From Smallanthus sonchifolius (taxonomy: Eukaryota > Streptophyta > Magnoliopsida > Asterales > Asteraceae), in NCBI GenBank assembly GCA_023525975.1, contig CM042034.1, positions 26,066,779 through 26,130,778 of the forward strand: a stretch of 64,000 nucleotides of DNA, read 5' to 3'. The translations under genes were made by a program, and so were the position numbers. Shown in pieces: positions 21,985 to 34,459 of the stretch; within the stretch, counting starts at the first letter, position 1, and each line of letters opens with the position of its first letter. The notes under the pieces are model-generated. The model was not told where the DNA came from, ran no database searches, and saw nothing but the letters and a program-made list of their open reading frames with translations.

Positions 21985-22640
21985 TAGAAGATGAAAGTTC
22001 TAAGCCTGAGTCATTTGAAGAAGCTTACAAATGCAAATATTGAATGATCTCCATGGAAGAGAAAATGGGAGCATTAGTTAAAAATCAAACATGGGAGTTA
22101 GTAGTACCTAAACCTAACAATGTAAAGCACATCTCATGTAAATGGTTTTACAAGGTTAAGCGACATACCGAAGGTTGAGTATCTGGAAGGACATTTCCTC
22201 GGACTAGAGGTTGAGTATCTGGAAGGAAGTATTGTCTTGCATCAAATGAGCTACTCTATGGGGTTACTTAATATGACATATTGAAAAGAAGCGGTGACTC
22301 CTCTTGATACTAATGTATCTAGACGAAGGCAAGGAGTTAGAGGAAGTTATGACACATCGAAAGACGGTAGGTAGTTTTATCTATCTTACTTTGACAAGGC
22401 CAGATTTAGCTTCACAGGTGTACTAACATGGGTATGCGAAACCACACCCGATTGCAGCTCGGAGGGTGTTCAGATACATCAAAAACACGATCGGGTATGG
22501 CATGGAGTTCAAGCAGGAACAAGGTGTTACCCTCGAAGGGTATTGTGATGTTGATTTTACAGGAGATCCAAGTACTAGGTGTTCAACTTCAGGTTATATA
22601 TGTGTTTCTTTTGGGTTCAAGCGTTGTGTCGTGGTGCAGG
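21985..22640 (+). pseudogene. Ty1/copia pol remnant (reverse transcriptase and RNase H pieces)
   Basis: Around 22010-22180 broken frames read EEKMGALVKNQTWELVVPKP and CKWFYKVKRH, the N-terminal part of copia reverse transcriptase. After an internal gap, 22460-22620 reads RYIKNTIGYGMEFKQEQG and LEGYCDVDFTGDPSTRCSTS, the copia RNase H block. Several frameshifts and stops separate them and the catalytic middle is missing. The copy ends where a Helitron-like sequence begins near 22645. Confidence 0.85.
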
Positions 22641-22644
22641 ACTA

Positions 22645-23042
22645 TAGTTTCTTTATCCATATTCATTCTCACCATTTTTTTAAATCTCTCTCTTATAAAA
22701 TACACATCTATCTTTTAATAATGATATATTTTTAAAGAAAATACTAATTATACTAATAAAACACATTTATTTTAAATTATCTCTTATTATAAGAATTTTT
22801 AAAATCTAATTATGTATCATTTTTTATATTCAATCAAATAGTAAATGAAAGTCAAATTACAGTAAATACTAATTAACGTATTTTCGAAACCCAATTATAT
22901 ATTAATTTTTACATATTTTGAATTTTGTTTTCTATCCTTAGTATATGTAATGCATTTTTACACTTGTAAAATATACACATAAAGGTTTAAGAATTTTATG
23001 TATTAATATTTTTCACCCCGTGTGTAGTACACGGGTTCTAAG
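22645..23042 (+). mobile_element. Helitron-like element, short copy A
   Basis: The stretch 22660-22900 matches, in reverse complement, 52380-52600 inside a better-defined Helitron; for example the phrase CGAAAATACG and ATTTGACTTTCATTTACTATT occur in both. It ends with the hairpin CCCGTGTGTAGTACACGGG (23017-23035) followed by TTCTAAG, which fits the hairpin-then-CTRR rule for Helitron 3' ends. No coding capacity. Confidence 0.6.
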
Positions 23043-23082
23043 CTATTAATAATAATAATATAATAATAATAATAATAATAAA
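23043..23082 (+). repeat. (AAT)n microsatellite
   Basis: An imperfect run of AAT/ATA units directly follows the Helitron-like end. Confidence 0.85.
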
Positions 23083-23270
23083 GGGAAACATATATCATTT
23101 CTCTACAATTATACATTTTTTTATTGGCATTTGTAAAGGGGATTGAATTAGCTTCCCGCCAAAGGAAGCAAAAGGGGAAGCAATGAATATATTCTTAATC
23201 TTTGCTCTACATAAACTACTTGTTATTATTAATCATCCTATCCTGGCCATAACCAACCTTCATCTTGAAA

Positions 23271-23934
23271 ATGGACTTCAAATTGGATTTAAAGCTCCAA
23301 AATGAAGTTGATCTTTCAATTTCCAAAAATGAACCGGTTACCGTTTTTACCACTCACCAAACGGACTCCATGTTCATCCTCACATCCGACCTTAAAAAAG
23401 GTTAGTGTGTTTGTTTGTATATTAGATAGAACATGTTTGTTAATTATGTATGTATGTATGTATGTAGGTGGTTATGGAAGAAAGGACATAAAGATTGAGA
23501 TAAATGAGGATGGAAGTAGAATGACAATAAGTGGTGAAAAGTCCAACATTCAATTCCACAAAACCTTCATAATCCCAGAGGGAGTGGTTTTGGATAAAGT
23601 CAAGGCCAGGTTTGACCAAGACCAATCAAGACTCACTATTCGAATGCCGAAATTGGTAAAAGGGCTGGTCACTGGTACCGGGATTCAGGAGTACAAACAT
23701 CTTGCTCCTGCTCCGGCCAAGGGAATCACATCAGATCAACACAAGGAAGATGTTGATGAAGAAACAAAGCAAGAGCCGAAACCAGATAGCCAAGCAGAGA
23801 AACCAGAAAATAAGACTTCTTCCACTATATATACAACTCCTGTAATAGCTGGATCAACGCTTTTTGTATCGCTTATTGTTGTCTTTTTCAGCTTCATTCG
23901 GTCTAGAAATCAATCTAGCAAGAAAACAAATTAG
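23271..23934 (+). CDS. HSP20-like protein with C-terminal membrane anchor (RTM2-like)
   Basis: Two exons (23271-23400 and 23468-23934; intron 67 bp, GT/AG) encode 198 residues. Residues 1-130 form an alpha-crystallin-like domain (KDIKIEINEDGSRMTISGEK, FHKTFIIPEGVVLDKVKARF, LTIRMPKL). A charged Glu/Lys-rich linker (about 140-165) follows, then a hydrophobic segment (TTPVIAGSTLFVSLIVVFFS) and a basic tail RSRNQSSKKTN. This layout matches the inactive-chaperone family of Arabidopsis RTM2, small-HSP relatives tethered to membranes by a tail anchor; a role in virus resistance cannot be inferred from sequence. The ATG at 23271 extends the domain in frame upstream of the intron and gives the expected beta-strand text. 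The bZIP gene downstream is convergent. Confidence 0.85.
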
Positions 23935-24244
23935 CTACAAGTCCAAAATCAGCTTCTTTTCTTTAATATCTAATATAAATCAAACAAAAATGAGGTTTTT
24001 CTTTCAAGCTTCAGAAACCATCCATGTTTCAATGAATATACTGATCTATGAACCACATATAGGCGCCAAGTAAACAGACCACAAGTTAAAATTTCTCATA
24101 GACGCGCATTCCCTTTGCTTGTGTTGCAACATCTTCTAATATTCTTATGTATATATCATCTTCCGGCGATACACACATTCTTTTAATTGCGTTTGCACGT
24201 AATGGAATTTTGATTTCTCTTGTGTTTTACCTTATTATAAATAG

Positions 24245-26758
24245 CTACCACTCCATTGACCGAACTTTCCTCAGCACATATCTTGTTGGTCTTTGTTTCT
24301 CTGTAACTGGAATTATGCTGTCCATCAGCTGAACAAACACAAAACAATTAGAAATAAAAACAACCCCTCCATCCAATACAAATTGCAACATTTCCTTCCC
24401 CGAAATCATATTTTATTTTGCCTTTAATCAAAGGTATTTCACACATTACAATGTTCATGCAACAGAGAGGAATATAACACAACTTCAAACAACAAAATCA
24501 AACCTATGTAATATGCCCTCAAGAGCAAACTAGATATTCAAGTGTAGAAACATTTAAGATTTCATGTTTTATACTGCTGTTAACATTTTCATTGTTGTGA
24601 GGATGAAATACAGTTGTTTCATGATCTAATTTTTCATTCGGTGTCTCCAAAATTATTCAACTGGGACCAGATTTGATCAGACAAAACTATTGAAACAAAC
24701 AAGGATTAACCGTATTGAGAAAAACAGCGATATCACCAAGTAAAACTGATATTGGCTAATGAAATCTAAAATACTCTTCTATGAACGGCGAAAAGACCCT
24801 AACACAGTTGCAGTAAGTTAAATTCAAAGAGATGAATGGCATGAACGGGGAAGATAATTCAGTCTAATCACGATTTGCTTCTGCTATTCAAGATTCACTC
24901 TGTTCCAAAGCTAGTTGATGTGAAAAGGGAAGAGAATAAGCGTGTTTCAAATATTAGGTTTATGGCTTTTTACTTATAATGTGTTGATTCTTCATTTAAC
25001 AATATGGGGAGTCTAGAATATAGACACATTCGAATTATGTTGTATCCAGTTCACATCCTTGAATATATAATAATACTCGCAATACAAAGATTCTTATATA
25101 AGCCTAAAAAGACTGTATAATTAGTATTTTTTATATAACGAGATACATGGAGCCGGGGGTCTCAGCGGGAGCAGCATCTCAATCCCATGGGACGGAGGTA
25201 AGGTTTGCCCTCGTCACACCTTCCCCAAACCCTACCAATAGCTATAATGCTATGAGTGGCGGGATTATATTGTTTTGTTTGTTTGATATAACGAGATACA
25301 TGTCTTCTTTTTCTTCAATGCAATATTCCAAATCTATCCTTTGTTTTGCTCAAACAAATTGGTCAGAACCACAAACTAGACACCTTGAAAGCAAAAATGT
25401 TGGTCTAATGGAAGTTTCTATAGACAACATCAGTGTGTCTAAAGTAGTGATTGAAACCAAAATTCAATACAACAGTAAAGGCTTTTCTAACGCATAAAAA
25501 GAACACAGGGGGTAGAAATAGTTGCATACCTGTTTGTACCTTTTTCTATTCTGCTCCGTCTGAGAAAAAAAAAGACATGAAACACGAATAAGCTAATAAT
25601 AAATTTTCAAGTAAAGATCAGAAGCAACAGTTTTTTCAAGTAAAAAAATAAGAAAACAATACATACACATGCCTTATTATGAAAAAAAACACAATTTCTA
25701 TATGCATAAAATGAAGATATATATGCAAAAAGTGTCACCTTTACTTTCAACAATGTCTCGTTCTCTTGTTCCAATTTGACTGCTAAAGATTCCAGTTCAG
25801 CTTGGTATGCCTGAAGAAGCAAAGCAAAGCAGTAGGCATGAGAATGATAAAAAATTAGTATGATTATGATGGTGACATGGTTACCTGTTTGCGTTCTCTG
25901 GACCTCGCAGCAGACTCTCTATTCTTAATCATCCTTCTTTGCCTCTGTTGAGCGGCTTTATCTAATGTCTCCAAGACTGCTCTTCTTTTCCCTCTCCCTC
26001 CTATCTCTTCAAACCCATCCACATTGACATTATCATAACTGAAACTCCCTCCACTTTGTAATGGTAATGGTAAAGGTGGAGGTTGAATTTTGACGTCTTC
26101 TTCCTCAACTGCCTCTGCCTTGGCCAAGAAATCCTCCAGCGTCATCATCTCATCCGGCACTTCCTGTTTACAACTACGCCCCGCCACAAGCTCCTTCCAA
26201 ACATCATCCACGCTCTTTGATGCACTGCGCGCTAAATTGAATGTTACAAAAAGTTAAATATAAATGTGTATGAATATTTTCTTTGAATGTAAGTTTAAAA
26301 CCTGCCAATTGAATTATAGATTTTTTCAAAGATGTTACAACCCAAACAGGAGAACTCATCCCAATAGACTGGTGGCTGAGGGCCTATTTGGTCTATAAAG
26401 TCGACATTTATTGCACATACAACGGTGTAACATTATAGCTGATAACAAATTTAATATCCAATATCCAAAAACATAGATGTTACAAATAACAAATTTAATA
26501 TCCAAAAACATATTGGTGTTACAAATAAAAAAATTAATGTATGATTGGAATACATAATTAGGCAAAGTATTATATAAGAAAGTGAAAGCAGTTAGCAGAA
26601 GAAGAAAACAAACCAGTTTGTTGAGGGGCAGGGGGTGGTTGCTGTTGGTTATTGTTGTCAACGGTCATCTGGAAGGTGTCGATAGGGTGTTTGTGATTGG
26701 TTGAGGAGGAAGAACTATATGATTTTCGTCTGGTTAGATCCGAATTTCTAGAAGACAT
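24245..26758 (-). CDS. GBF4: Group A bZIP transcription factor, GBF4-like, five exons
   Basis: Exons on the minus strand are 26758-26614, 26231-25885, 25810-25739, 25559-25530 and 24328-24245, all with GT/AG borders and closing in frame to 225 residues. The N-terminus MSSRNSDLTRRKSYSSSSS resembles Arabidopsis GBF4. Residues 55-95 hold the conserved SVDDVWKELVAG and MTLEDFLAKAEAVEEED blocks of ABI5/AREB-type factors. The basic region RQRRMIKNRESAARSRERKQ ends at 164 (Asn152, Arg160), with zipper leucines near 170, 177 and 184. The C-terminus ends VRSMEW, typical of the group. Members bind ACGT elements in abscisic-acid and stress responses. The Gln/Pro-rich exon 1 (NNNQQQPPPAPQQ) is short. A SINE sits in the last intron. 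A near-perfect GAAGATGAAGATG tract (about 26899-26940) lies upstream of the start. Confidence 0.93.
25150..25285 (+). mobile_element. SINE with 17-bp target duplication, in the last intron of the bZIP gene
   Basis: A 136-bp unit starting GAGCCGGGGGTCTCAGCGGG contains GGAGGTAAGGTTTGCCCTC..CACACCTTCCCC and GGCGGGATTATATTG, and ends TTTTGTTTGTTTG. This is the 3' body of a plant SINE of the type with AGGT-CTGCGTACAC...CCCCAGACCCCAC...GGGATTATACTGGG (TS-like). It is bordered by the perfect repeat ATATAACGAGATACATG (25133-25149 and 25286-25302). The long duplication shows target-primed insertion. Confidence 0.9.
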
Positions 26759-26898
26759 GAAGCCATCCGGATTTCAATGGGGATTAAGCTAGGGTTTGTT
26801 GGGGGTATAAATATATTTGTGTTGAATTTTATGAACGGGGAAATGTTTTGATTGGATCGAGATGGAGCGTTGAATTTTGGTACACCAGCGAGGAGGAG

Positions 26899-26940
26899 AG
26901 ACGAAGACGAAGATGAAGATGAAGATGAAGACGAAGATAG
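26899..26940 (-). repeat. GAA/GAT-rich microsatellite upstream of the bZIP start
   Basis: GACGAAGATGAAGATGAAGA and similar units lie about 140-180 bp upstream of the bZIP ATG, probably in the 5' UTR or promoter. Confidence 0.7.
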
Positions 26941-27044
26941 GTAGATGGAATTGGATAGATGAGATGATCAGTCAAATTTACAAACCAGTCCCTCCTTAAT
27001 TACCTCATCTTCACAACATACTCGTATTTTAAGACCTAACTACT

Positions 27045-27540
27045 AATTTTACCCAACACGCGTTGCGGCGTTTTCGAAACATAGCCTAACTCAAATTCTT
27101 GTGATCCGCGGCATGGAGCGGGTCTTAAACGTTGAGACGGTTAAAAAAGAAAATAGTTAGATAACATAAAAACATATGATATTATTGCTACTCGTTTAAC
27201 CCTGAAAGAAAATGTAAAAAACAAAAGAAAAAAACCAGTTTTTTTTGCGTGTACTTAAGTACATATAAATAACGTATAAAATTGAGACGGATCAGTTTTG
27301 AATATCAAACCATGGATATAAAAATGTATTATGCCTCGCACATTACACCTAATAATTAAAAATGAATAATCAAAAGGAAAAAAAAACAAAGAAAAATAAA
27401 GGTTTAGTAGCCATATGTTTCGAACCCATGACCTGAACAATAAGGAAAGGAGGACAATGGGCACCTCCATCAAACCACTATACCAACACTAATATTTGAT
27501 TAAGTTTTGCCCGCGCGAGGCGGCACGTTTACGAACCTAG
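27045..27540 (-). mobile_element. Helitron-related repeat, 3' ends and shared body
   Basis: On the minus strand two GC-rich terminal blocks occur, CGCCGCAACGCGTGTTGGGTAA (27048-27070) and GCCGCCTCGCGCGGGC (27507-27525), like the ends of rolling-circle elements. Between them a GTACTTAAGTAC motif (27251) and the following poly-A-rich text ending in a GGGTTCGAAAC-type phrase (27418 region) parallel 51755-52000. No ORF. Boundaries uncertain. Confidence 0.45.
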
Positions 27541-28843
27541 ATATGTGTGTTGTGGCGATGCCATAGGCGTGATTAAGTGAATAAAAAAACCTACGAATTT
27601 ATAACGGTTAAGTATAAATAAAAAAGAGTATCGTGTAAAGAGGACGTAAAATCGTTGAACAACAAAAAAAAAAAAAGCAATTGAGAAAAAAAGTAAAAAA
27701 AGAAAATTAGAACAGAAAAGGTCATAGATTGGAATTGAACCGAAGACAACAAAGTAAAAGTACATGGAGTATACCATTCCAACCAAACCAATTTTAGTTA
27801 ATTTTGTTGAAATTAACACATTTAAACAATACATTTGAGGTGAGGTGGTGCCCCCTATTACACACCGGCCTTACCATTTAAGAGAGTTAGGAATATGTAT
27901 GAATTTCTATTTCATCAAATTCTCATAAACGTCCTACAACATAATTCTTTGATTAAAATCATATATTTCTTTGCAATTATATCAAATTATCTCCGTAAAG
28001 AATTTAATTTACGGTAATATTCAGATATAGATGTTCCGTTTTAAGTAATTCTTATGTCGAGTATGAATATTAAAATTCAAGATAAGACAATTATATGTGT
28101 ATTCCGAGCTCAGCCCCATCCTCATATTTTGACAAAATATCCTAAAAATTCACTTCGTCACATCCCTCATCCTCATACTCTATCTCTATATTTTTAGGGG
28201 AAATCAAACTCATTCCTTATATTTAAGGGTCCATGTTAGGTATCAAATAACAGTGGATGGAATCATTTGTAATAATATCAAAGTATGAGAATCACACATG
28301 TACACTTGTATTAGTTCTAATCTATACTTAACAGTTTACACCATCCAATGAATGGAAAGGGTATGGATGAATTGAGATTACTTCTTCTCTTAATGTTCTT
28401 CTCTTTATTGATATTATACTTGATTACCAATTTGTATTGTAACAATCCACCCTATCTATTTTTTTATATTTTTTGTGAGTAAAAGACCGAAAAAAAGAAT
28501 AAAGAAGTAGTATTTAATTGAATAGAGATAGATATGAGATGTGAGAGGTTTTAGAAAATAAAAGATAAATTAAAAAAATGATGTATTTTAATTAAGTTAT
28601 ATGGATGGTGGTAGAGAATGGACTATTATTGTTTACTCCATCTTGGGTTTGCTTTTCACTAGTAATACATAAATTGCTCGCTCAACTCAATATAGCTTTC
28701 AGTAGCGTTTAGTTTGATATTCATAAGTTAGAATTTACTAATTGACATGAAGATAAGCACCAAAGTTTAGTTTACTCAGTAAAGCACTATTCAAAGATTT
28801 AACATGATCAGATTTTTGAGAATCAAGGTGAAGATTTAAGATG
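27541..28843. other. AT-rich intergenic sequence
   Basis: No supported gene. Near 28110-28250 there is a CCCCATCCTCATATTTTGAC-type phrase resembling MITE ends, with a similar phrase at 58150-58200. Otherwise featureless. Confidence 0.4.
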
Positions 28844-28851
28844 CTCAAAAG

Positions 28852-29159
28852 TAGTGGCGGATCTAGAACATAATTTCAGTGGTAGCATAATATTTTTTAC
28901 CGTACATTAAAAAAATGATAATAAACACAGTAAAACATGTACCTAATAGATTTCTCCTCTCCGGCATTTGAAATCGAGTCATTACACAGTAAAACATGTA
29001 CCTAAACTTGGGATTTAGAGTTTTAATCAATAATTAGTTTTGACATTTTTAAAAAAATATTGAAGAGTTGCCAAATACACTTTCAGGGGTAACGTAATAT
29101 ATAAATCGTGAAAAAAATTCCACTTCGCTGGAGAAGTTTCCTTAATAGATCCGCCCCTG
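28852..29159. mobile_element. Second hAT-type MITE, 308 bp, with 8-bp target duplication
   Basis: Inverted ends TAGTGGCGGATCTA and (inverted) CAGGGGCGGATCTA match at 12 of 14 bases. The perfect duplication CTCAAAAG borders the element at 28844-28851 and 29160-29167. Non-coding interior. The ends differ from the 4790 element, so it belongs to another hAT subfamily. Confidence 0.88.
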
Positions 29160-29167
29160 CTCAAAAG

Positions 29168-30784
29168 GTGTCAAGTCAAATATAACCAAGGTGACGGATA
29201 GGATAGATTCTAACATAAATATCATGTATTTGGGTTTCTAAGCCTTGCAACAAGTAAAAGTATAATTAGGAAACTGAGAAGGTCTTGCTCATACGCCAAG
29301 TATTCACATGACCCATGCCTAACACAAAACTCATCGAAGGAACTTGCTGCTAAGAAACAAGAGGAGTTATTTACTCCATGGACCTTAATTATATATTCAT
29401 TTAATTGGAAGACATCTAAAACCATGATGCATGGATGGAACTTATTCAAACTTAAATACATTCTCAATTCTCAAACGATCACAGACAACAATTTGTAGCC
29501 CAAAATACAAGTAAATAACTAGATCAAATACAAAATTGCGTGAAACAAGGAGTAATAATAAATTGAAAAACAAAATCTAATGTGTGCGTGATATAAACAC
29601 ATATATCTTCCTTTGTATGCGTCAATTCTAGACGTTTCGTAATACATATATGACGTTCCAAAATCGTATTCGTATAATCTGGATTTGACATTTCAGTCCT
29701 CCTACTTCTGTTAATTTCAAAGTTGTCTGAAATAACTAACATTTAAGTTAAAACTTTTTAACAGTAATTTAAATCTAACCGTCATTAAAACAAACCTTTA
29801 TAATTTTATATATAATATATTATATGTTTAAAAACTTTTATTAAACTTATTTTATAATAATACATGATTTTTTAGCAGTAATTTGTGTTCTCTTTAATCT
29901 TTTTAGGTTTATGCTCTACTCCGGGTAGAGATCCGCCCGATTTTGATTTACACATATAGTACAAATGCTACCATTACCAATTTTTTTTTCAATTCACGCA
30001 TTCCGTAAAAAAGTTGACGGATTCATGCATATTACTCAATTAATTAACATAAGAGTTTGAAAAACTTCTACTTACTAAAAACGATTTCTTTAAAAATAGG
30101 AATCCCTTATGATATAAAATAGATATGTTACCACTTGCTTTTCTTTTAAACGAAACAGGGATACTTCAATGTACTAGTCCAACTAAGCCAACCATAGATA
30201 GTGATTCGACCCCCCTCCCCCCGGGCAACCTAAGATGGATCTAATAGCACTTCACGCTCCAAATTTTTTATGATATATTTTATTTGATGGTTAGAGGCGA
30301 ATTGAAAAATGAGCACGGGTGATTCTAAAAATTCCTCGAGGAAAAATAGAAATGTAAAAAAAAAGGAAAAAAAAATCGCGTGGAATTTATGCATTAAATT
30401 TGACATTCTCAGTTTTGTTCTTTTGCATTAAGAGTCAAATCACTCACTCGATCAAGGGACAATTTTGGCAAATTTAGTTTAAAAAAGAAAAGAAATCAAA
30501 ATTTATGAAAACTAGTTTATTATTTAGTAAATGGTTGTATACGTAGTATTTGAAATTTTTTATATTTTTCTATATATTTTTATGAATATTTATATTATTT
30601 ATTGCGCCATCCGGTTTTTGAATCCGATCCGACCAGTGAACCTCTAAGACGTCCGGTTCATTGTGCGGTCCGGTTCCAAAAACAATAATATTTACTCAAC
30701 CGTATTTGAAAAAATGGGTGAAATTACTCTGTGAAGTAAAGTCATTAAACATGGTCTCATTTAACTAACTAACTCACGACTTCA
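29168..30784. other. Intergenic and promoter region upstream of the SMS-like gene
   Basis: AT-rich sequence with no supported gene. At 30600-30690 lies a degenerate CCGGTTTTTGAATCCGATCC tract of old repeat type. The last 100 bp would contain the 5' UTR of the gene starting at 30785. Confidence 0.4.
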
Positions 30785-33721
30785 ATGGGAGGTGGTGGTT
30801 TGGGGGTGGCGGCGGTGGCCTACATCGCCGTTGACTATCTACGCCACCTGTCGCCGTCATGGCACGAGGTACTACAGCCTTTGCTGTGGATCGTACTGGC
30901 ACTAATCGCTATTACACGCGTTCCTTTCTACAAGCACTGGTCAGCTGAGCTTCGTTCAGCTCTAGTATTCGTCGCCGCTTTGGTTTTTATGCTCTGCACT
31001 TTGCTCTATGAAATGATATCCGTTCGCTCTGTTACCGCCGTCCTCGGCCTCACCTGGCACCGGTACATGCTTAATTCTATACTTTTTACTTTACTTATTA
31101 TAGAATTATCAACATATTTAGCTAAAGTAGCAAGTCGTATTCTCAGATCTAATGAGATCTTGGATGTAAATTTCAGTATGATCACCTACCTTTTAGATCT
31201 AAGTGTTCTCTGCTTCTAATTTGCGTTGCATTTGGGAGACGGTATTTCAATCAATGAATAGAAGAACTACACTAACACATAAGTACTTGTTTTAGGTTCT
31301 ATATTTACTGGTTTGTGTTAATGAGAGAGAATATTTGGAAAATTTTATATTCATAACTTGAAATAATGATACTCATATACAAAACCAGGAGACTGAAGCT
31401 AAACTAACTAAGCTAACAAGAAACAAAACCATACTTTCGTGCGAAAGTCAAACAGCAAAAGGCAAACTCAGATAACATTTTGTGGTACTAATATACCCTA
31501 AGTTAGTAGGGAACTTTACTCTTGAAGATTACATTTAAACATTTTATTAATAGTCAAACATCTTGTTCTATGAGTTGTCATTGCTTAACCAATTTTACAT
31601 AAAGTCCAACATTGTATTGTTTGACAAAGCGTTGGAGTTTGTTTGAAACACATGATCAACAAAACAAGACATTTGCATTCTGGTCAAAGTCGAAATTAGA
31701 AAACACATATTTTTGATAGTATATTTGCATATGGTCAAAGTCAAAATGAGAAAACACATATTTTTGATAGTATATTTGCATATGTTGCCACTATTAAATA
31801 AAAAAACGAGTAAAATTAATCAAAAAGACTTTGAATCACTAAATATATCAAAATTTCTTTGTAATAGCTAATGTCTGCTCGCGTGATTTGGAATGAGTAC
31901 TACTACTCTATCTAAAACCATGAAGCAGCAAACTTTTAATTGAAATCTGGAATATACTAGGTTGCACAAAAAAGTAGTTTTTGTATCAATATTAGAAGTG
32001 AGATAACCGCTGTTTAAGTTTCTGCCAAGTAGATGCCTATATGATCTGTCGTTTTAGTACTATCCAAATTTAAGCTTATCAGAGTTGGCTCTTACAAGCA
32101 TATGTGCTTGTAGTCATTTACTTGAAAAATATGAGCAAATACAACAAGTAACTATGCAAACGTTAATAATAATAAAACGCTGGTTCATGACTGATGACTG
32201 TAAATGAGAGGTGAAAATGAAACATATTGCATTTCTCAGTGTAAACAAACAAATAAAAACATAGCTCTGATTGGCTTTGTGCTCTCAGGAGTACTCCTCC
32301 TCTTCCTGACACTGGACAGTGGATCCTGCTGGGACTGAACGAGAAACTTCCTCAAGTGGTTGTAAATATACTGAGGGCTCGAATTGTTGGATTGCATCAT
32401 TATCTAATGCTATTTGTAATGCTTGCTTTCTCTGTGCTATTTGGCTCCATAGAAGCGCCTGGTCTTGGGATTGGTGCCCGGTACATGTTTACTATGGCAA
32501 TAGGACGGTTTTTGCGAGACATAAGTTTTGCATCTACAATTCTGCCATCACCTCGACCTTGGTGTGCTGCAAGTCGGTTTGATGTCCCACAACATCCACA
32601 TCGTTGGGCACAGAAGTTTTATGTCCCTTATGCTTCTGACTCCTATGCTATCAAGAATGTCATTCATCATGATATGGTGTATGGTATGCCCTCAATTCTT
32701 GTCATGTTTATACACATTTATCCTTGTTTAAAGGGGTTTCAAACTTTCGGCATTAACCAAAAAAGAAACATATCCAATAGTTTTATGCATAAACATGTAC
32801 CACCAATAAATAATATCAACATCCCCTGCTTGAGCCTTATTGAAAACTAAAACAAGAAGTGAGAAAGAAGGTGACTTTCTTAGTAAGTTTACCTCAAGAA
32901 AGGAGAAAACTTGCTTGACTATGACTAAGAAGATAAATAGGAAATAGTTTAGAATATGATTTTCTGAATACATTGGCATCAACATGTCACTCTTGATTAT
33001 AACATTATTGTTATGTTGTGTAGTAAAACTTGCTCAGCTTAATTGCTGATATTAAACTCTTGATCATATATCAGATGATGGCATTGTGCAAGATGATGAA
33101 TATAGACCAAATTGGGGGTTGATGAGCTTCCTTGCTGATTTCCTTCGACCCCTTCCATCAGGAGAGTCAGCATGGATCAATTTGCTAAAGAAAGCTGGAG
33201 GCGGGTGCAATGATCTTCTATACAGCGGGCACATGCTTGTTGCAGTCCTTACAGCCATGGCGTGGACGGTATGTGAATGAATCCTAGAATGATGCGGTAT
33301 GCTTAGTGGATTGAGTTGGTTGTGTGTAATGTAGGAAGCATATGGAGGTTTGAGCTCAGTATTCATATGGATGCTTGTAGCCCACAGTGCCCAGAGAGAA
33401 GTAAGGGAAAGACATCACTACACAGTAGACTGCATTGTAGCAATCTATGTCGGGTTCCTGTTGTGGAAGATGACTGGGTTTCTGTGGCCACTCAATAACA
33501 AAAAGTCGAGACTAAAGAAGCTAGAAGTGATCGAGGGCAAGCTTTACCAAGCTGCAAAAGATTCAGACTTGGAACAAGTGCGAGAACTCCTAGCACAAGT
33601 GGACTCCACCACAAAGGGTCAAGTTGGGAAGGAGAGGGCTATGCAGTTTTTTGCTGGTGGAACCATCATTTTCGCCCTAACGGTTGTTGTTTTGGCATTT
33701 GTTTTAACCAGTGACGGCTAG
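30785..33721 (+). CDS. Sphingomyelin-synthase-like (PAP2_C) multipass membrane protein
   Basis: Four exons (30785-31062, 32289-32683, 33075-33268, 33335-33721) join in frame to 417 residues. Exon 1 holds two hydrophobic helices (LLWIVLALIAITRVPF, ALVFVAALVFMLCTLLYEMI). Exon 2 has more membrane segments (HHYLMLFVMLAFSVLFG). The catalytic region spans exons 3-4: GGGCNDLLYSGHMLVAVL and AHSAQREVRERHHYTVDCIV supply the His/His/Asp triad of the lipid-phosphatase-like phosphotransferase fold. The C-terminus has a charged helix and a last hydrophobic anchor (FFAGGTIIFALTVVVLAFVL). The family moves phospho-head groups onto ceramide-like lipids; plants lack sphingomyelin and the true reaction here is unknown. 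It resembles Arabidopsis At1g43580 rather than the shorter inositolphosphoceramide synthases. Intron 1 is 1.2 kb. Confidence 0.88.
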
Positions 33722-34140
33722 TCGAGACATATATAATAATAATTGAGTTAAATTGTTTGGAATTGAGGATTTGTTTGTAATTTGTAGGTTGGTTTACCTG
33801 TGGGAAATGAAATATGGTTAAAATAATGATGGTGAGAATGGCTCAAGGAAACGTGAAACTGGGTGTGAACCTATTTATCTATTTGGTAACTGATATAACC
33901 AGATCAGAATTTGATAAAAGGATCGGTTAAACGGTGATCACATGTAATCTAACTACCTTTTGGAATCTTCAGACTATCAAGAGAAATCTTGAGCAATTTG
34001 TTCAAATCAAATTACTTAATATGTTGCCCAGAAATTGGATTGAATTGAAACACAATAACATACACTAAATTAACAGTGCTCACTTTTTACTTATATGTGA
34101 TACTTACTCTTCAGAGAAATTAGCAATCTTGTTTATCAAA
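33722..34140. other. 3' flank of the SMS-like gene
   Basis: Short AT-rich region likely holding the 3' UTR. Nothing else recognised. Confidence 0.4.
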
Positions 34141-34459
34141 GAGATTGTCTCACGGCATAGAGTGCAGGTTTCAAATTTCTAATAGAGATACGCGTTTTAC
34201 ATCGCATTTTTGAAAGAAATTCCATGAAGAGATGGGAACTAAATTATTAACAAATACAACATATCATCCTCAAACAGACGGGCGAAGTGAAAGAAATGAT
34301 ACAGACTCTTGAAGATATGCTATATGCTTGTATTATTGATTTTGGAGGAAACTGGGATAACCATCTACTATTGGTAGAATTCTCGTATAATAATAGCTAC
34401 CTTGCAAGTATTGGTATGCCACCATACGAGATGTTATATGGCAGGAGATGTAGAACTCC

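Noticed and set aside
25147..25497. 116-codon plus-strand frame starting MEPGVSAG
   Set aside because: Its first part is SINE sequence and the rest is bZIP intron; no motif.
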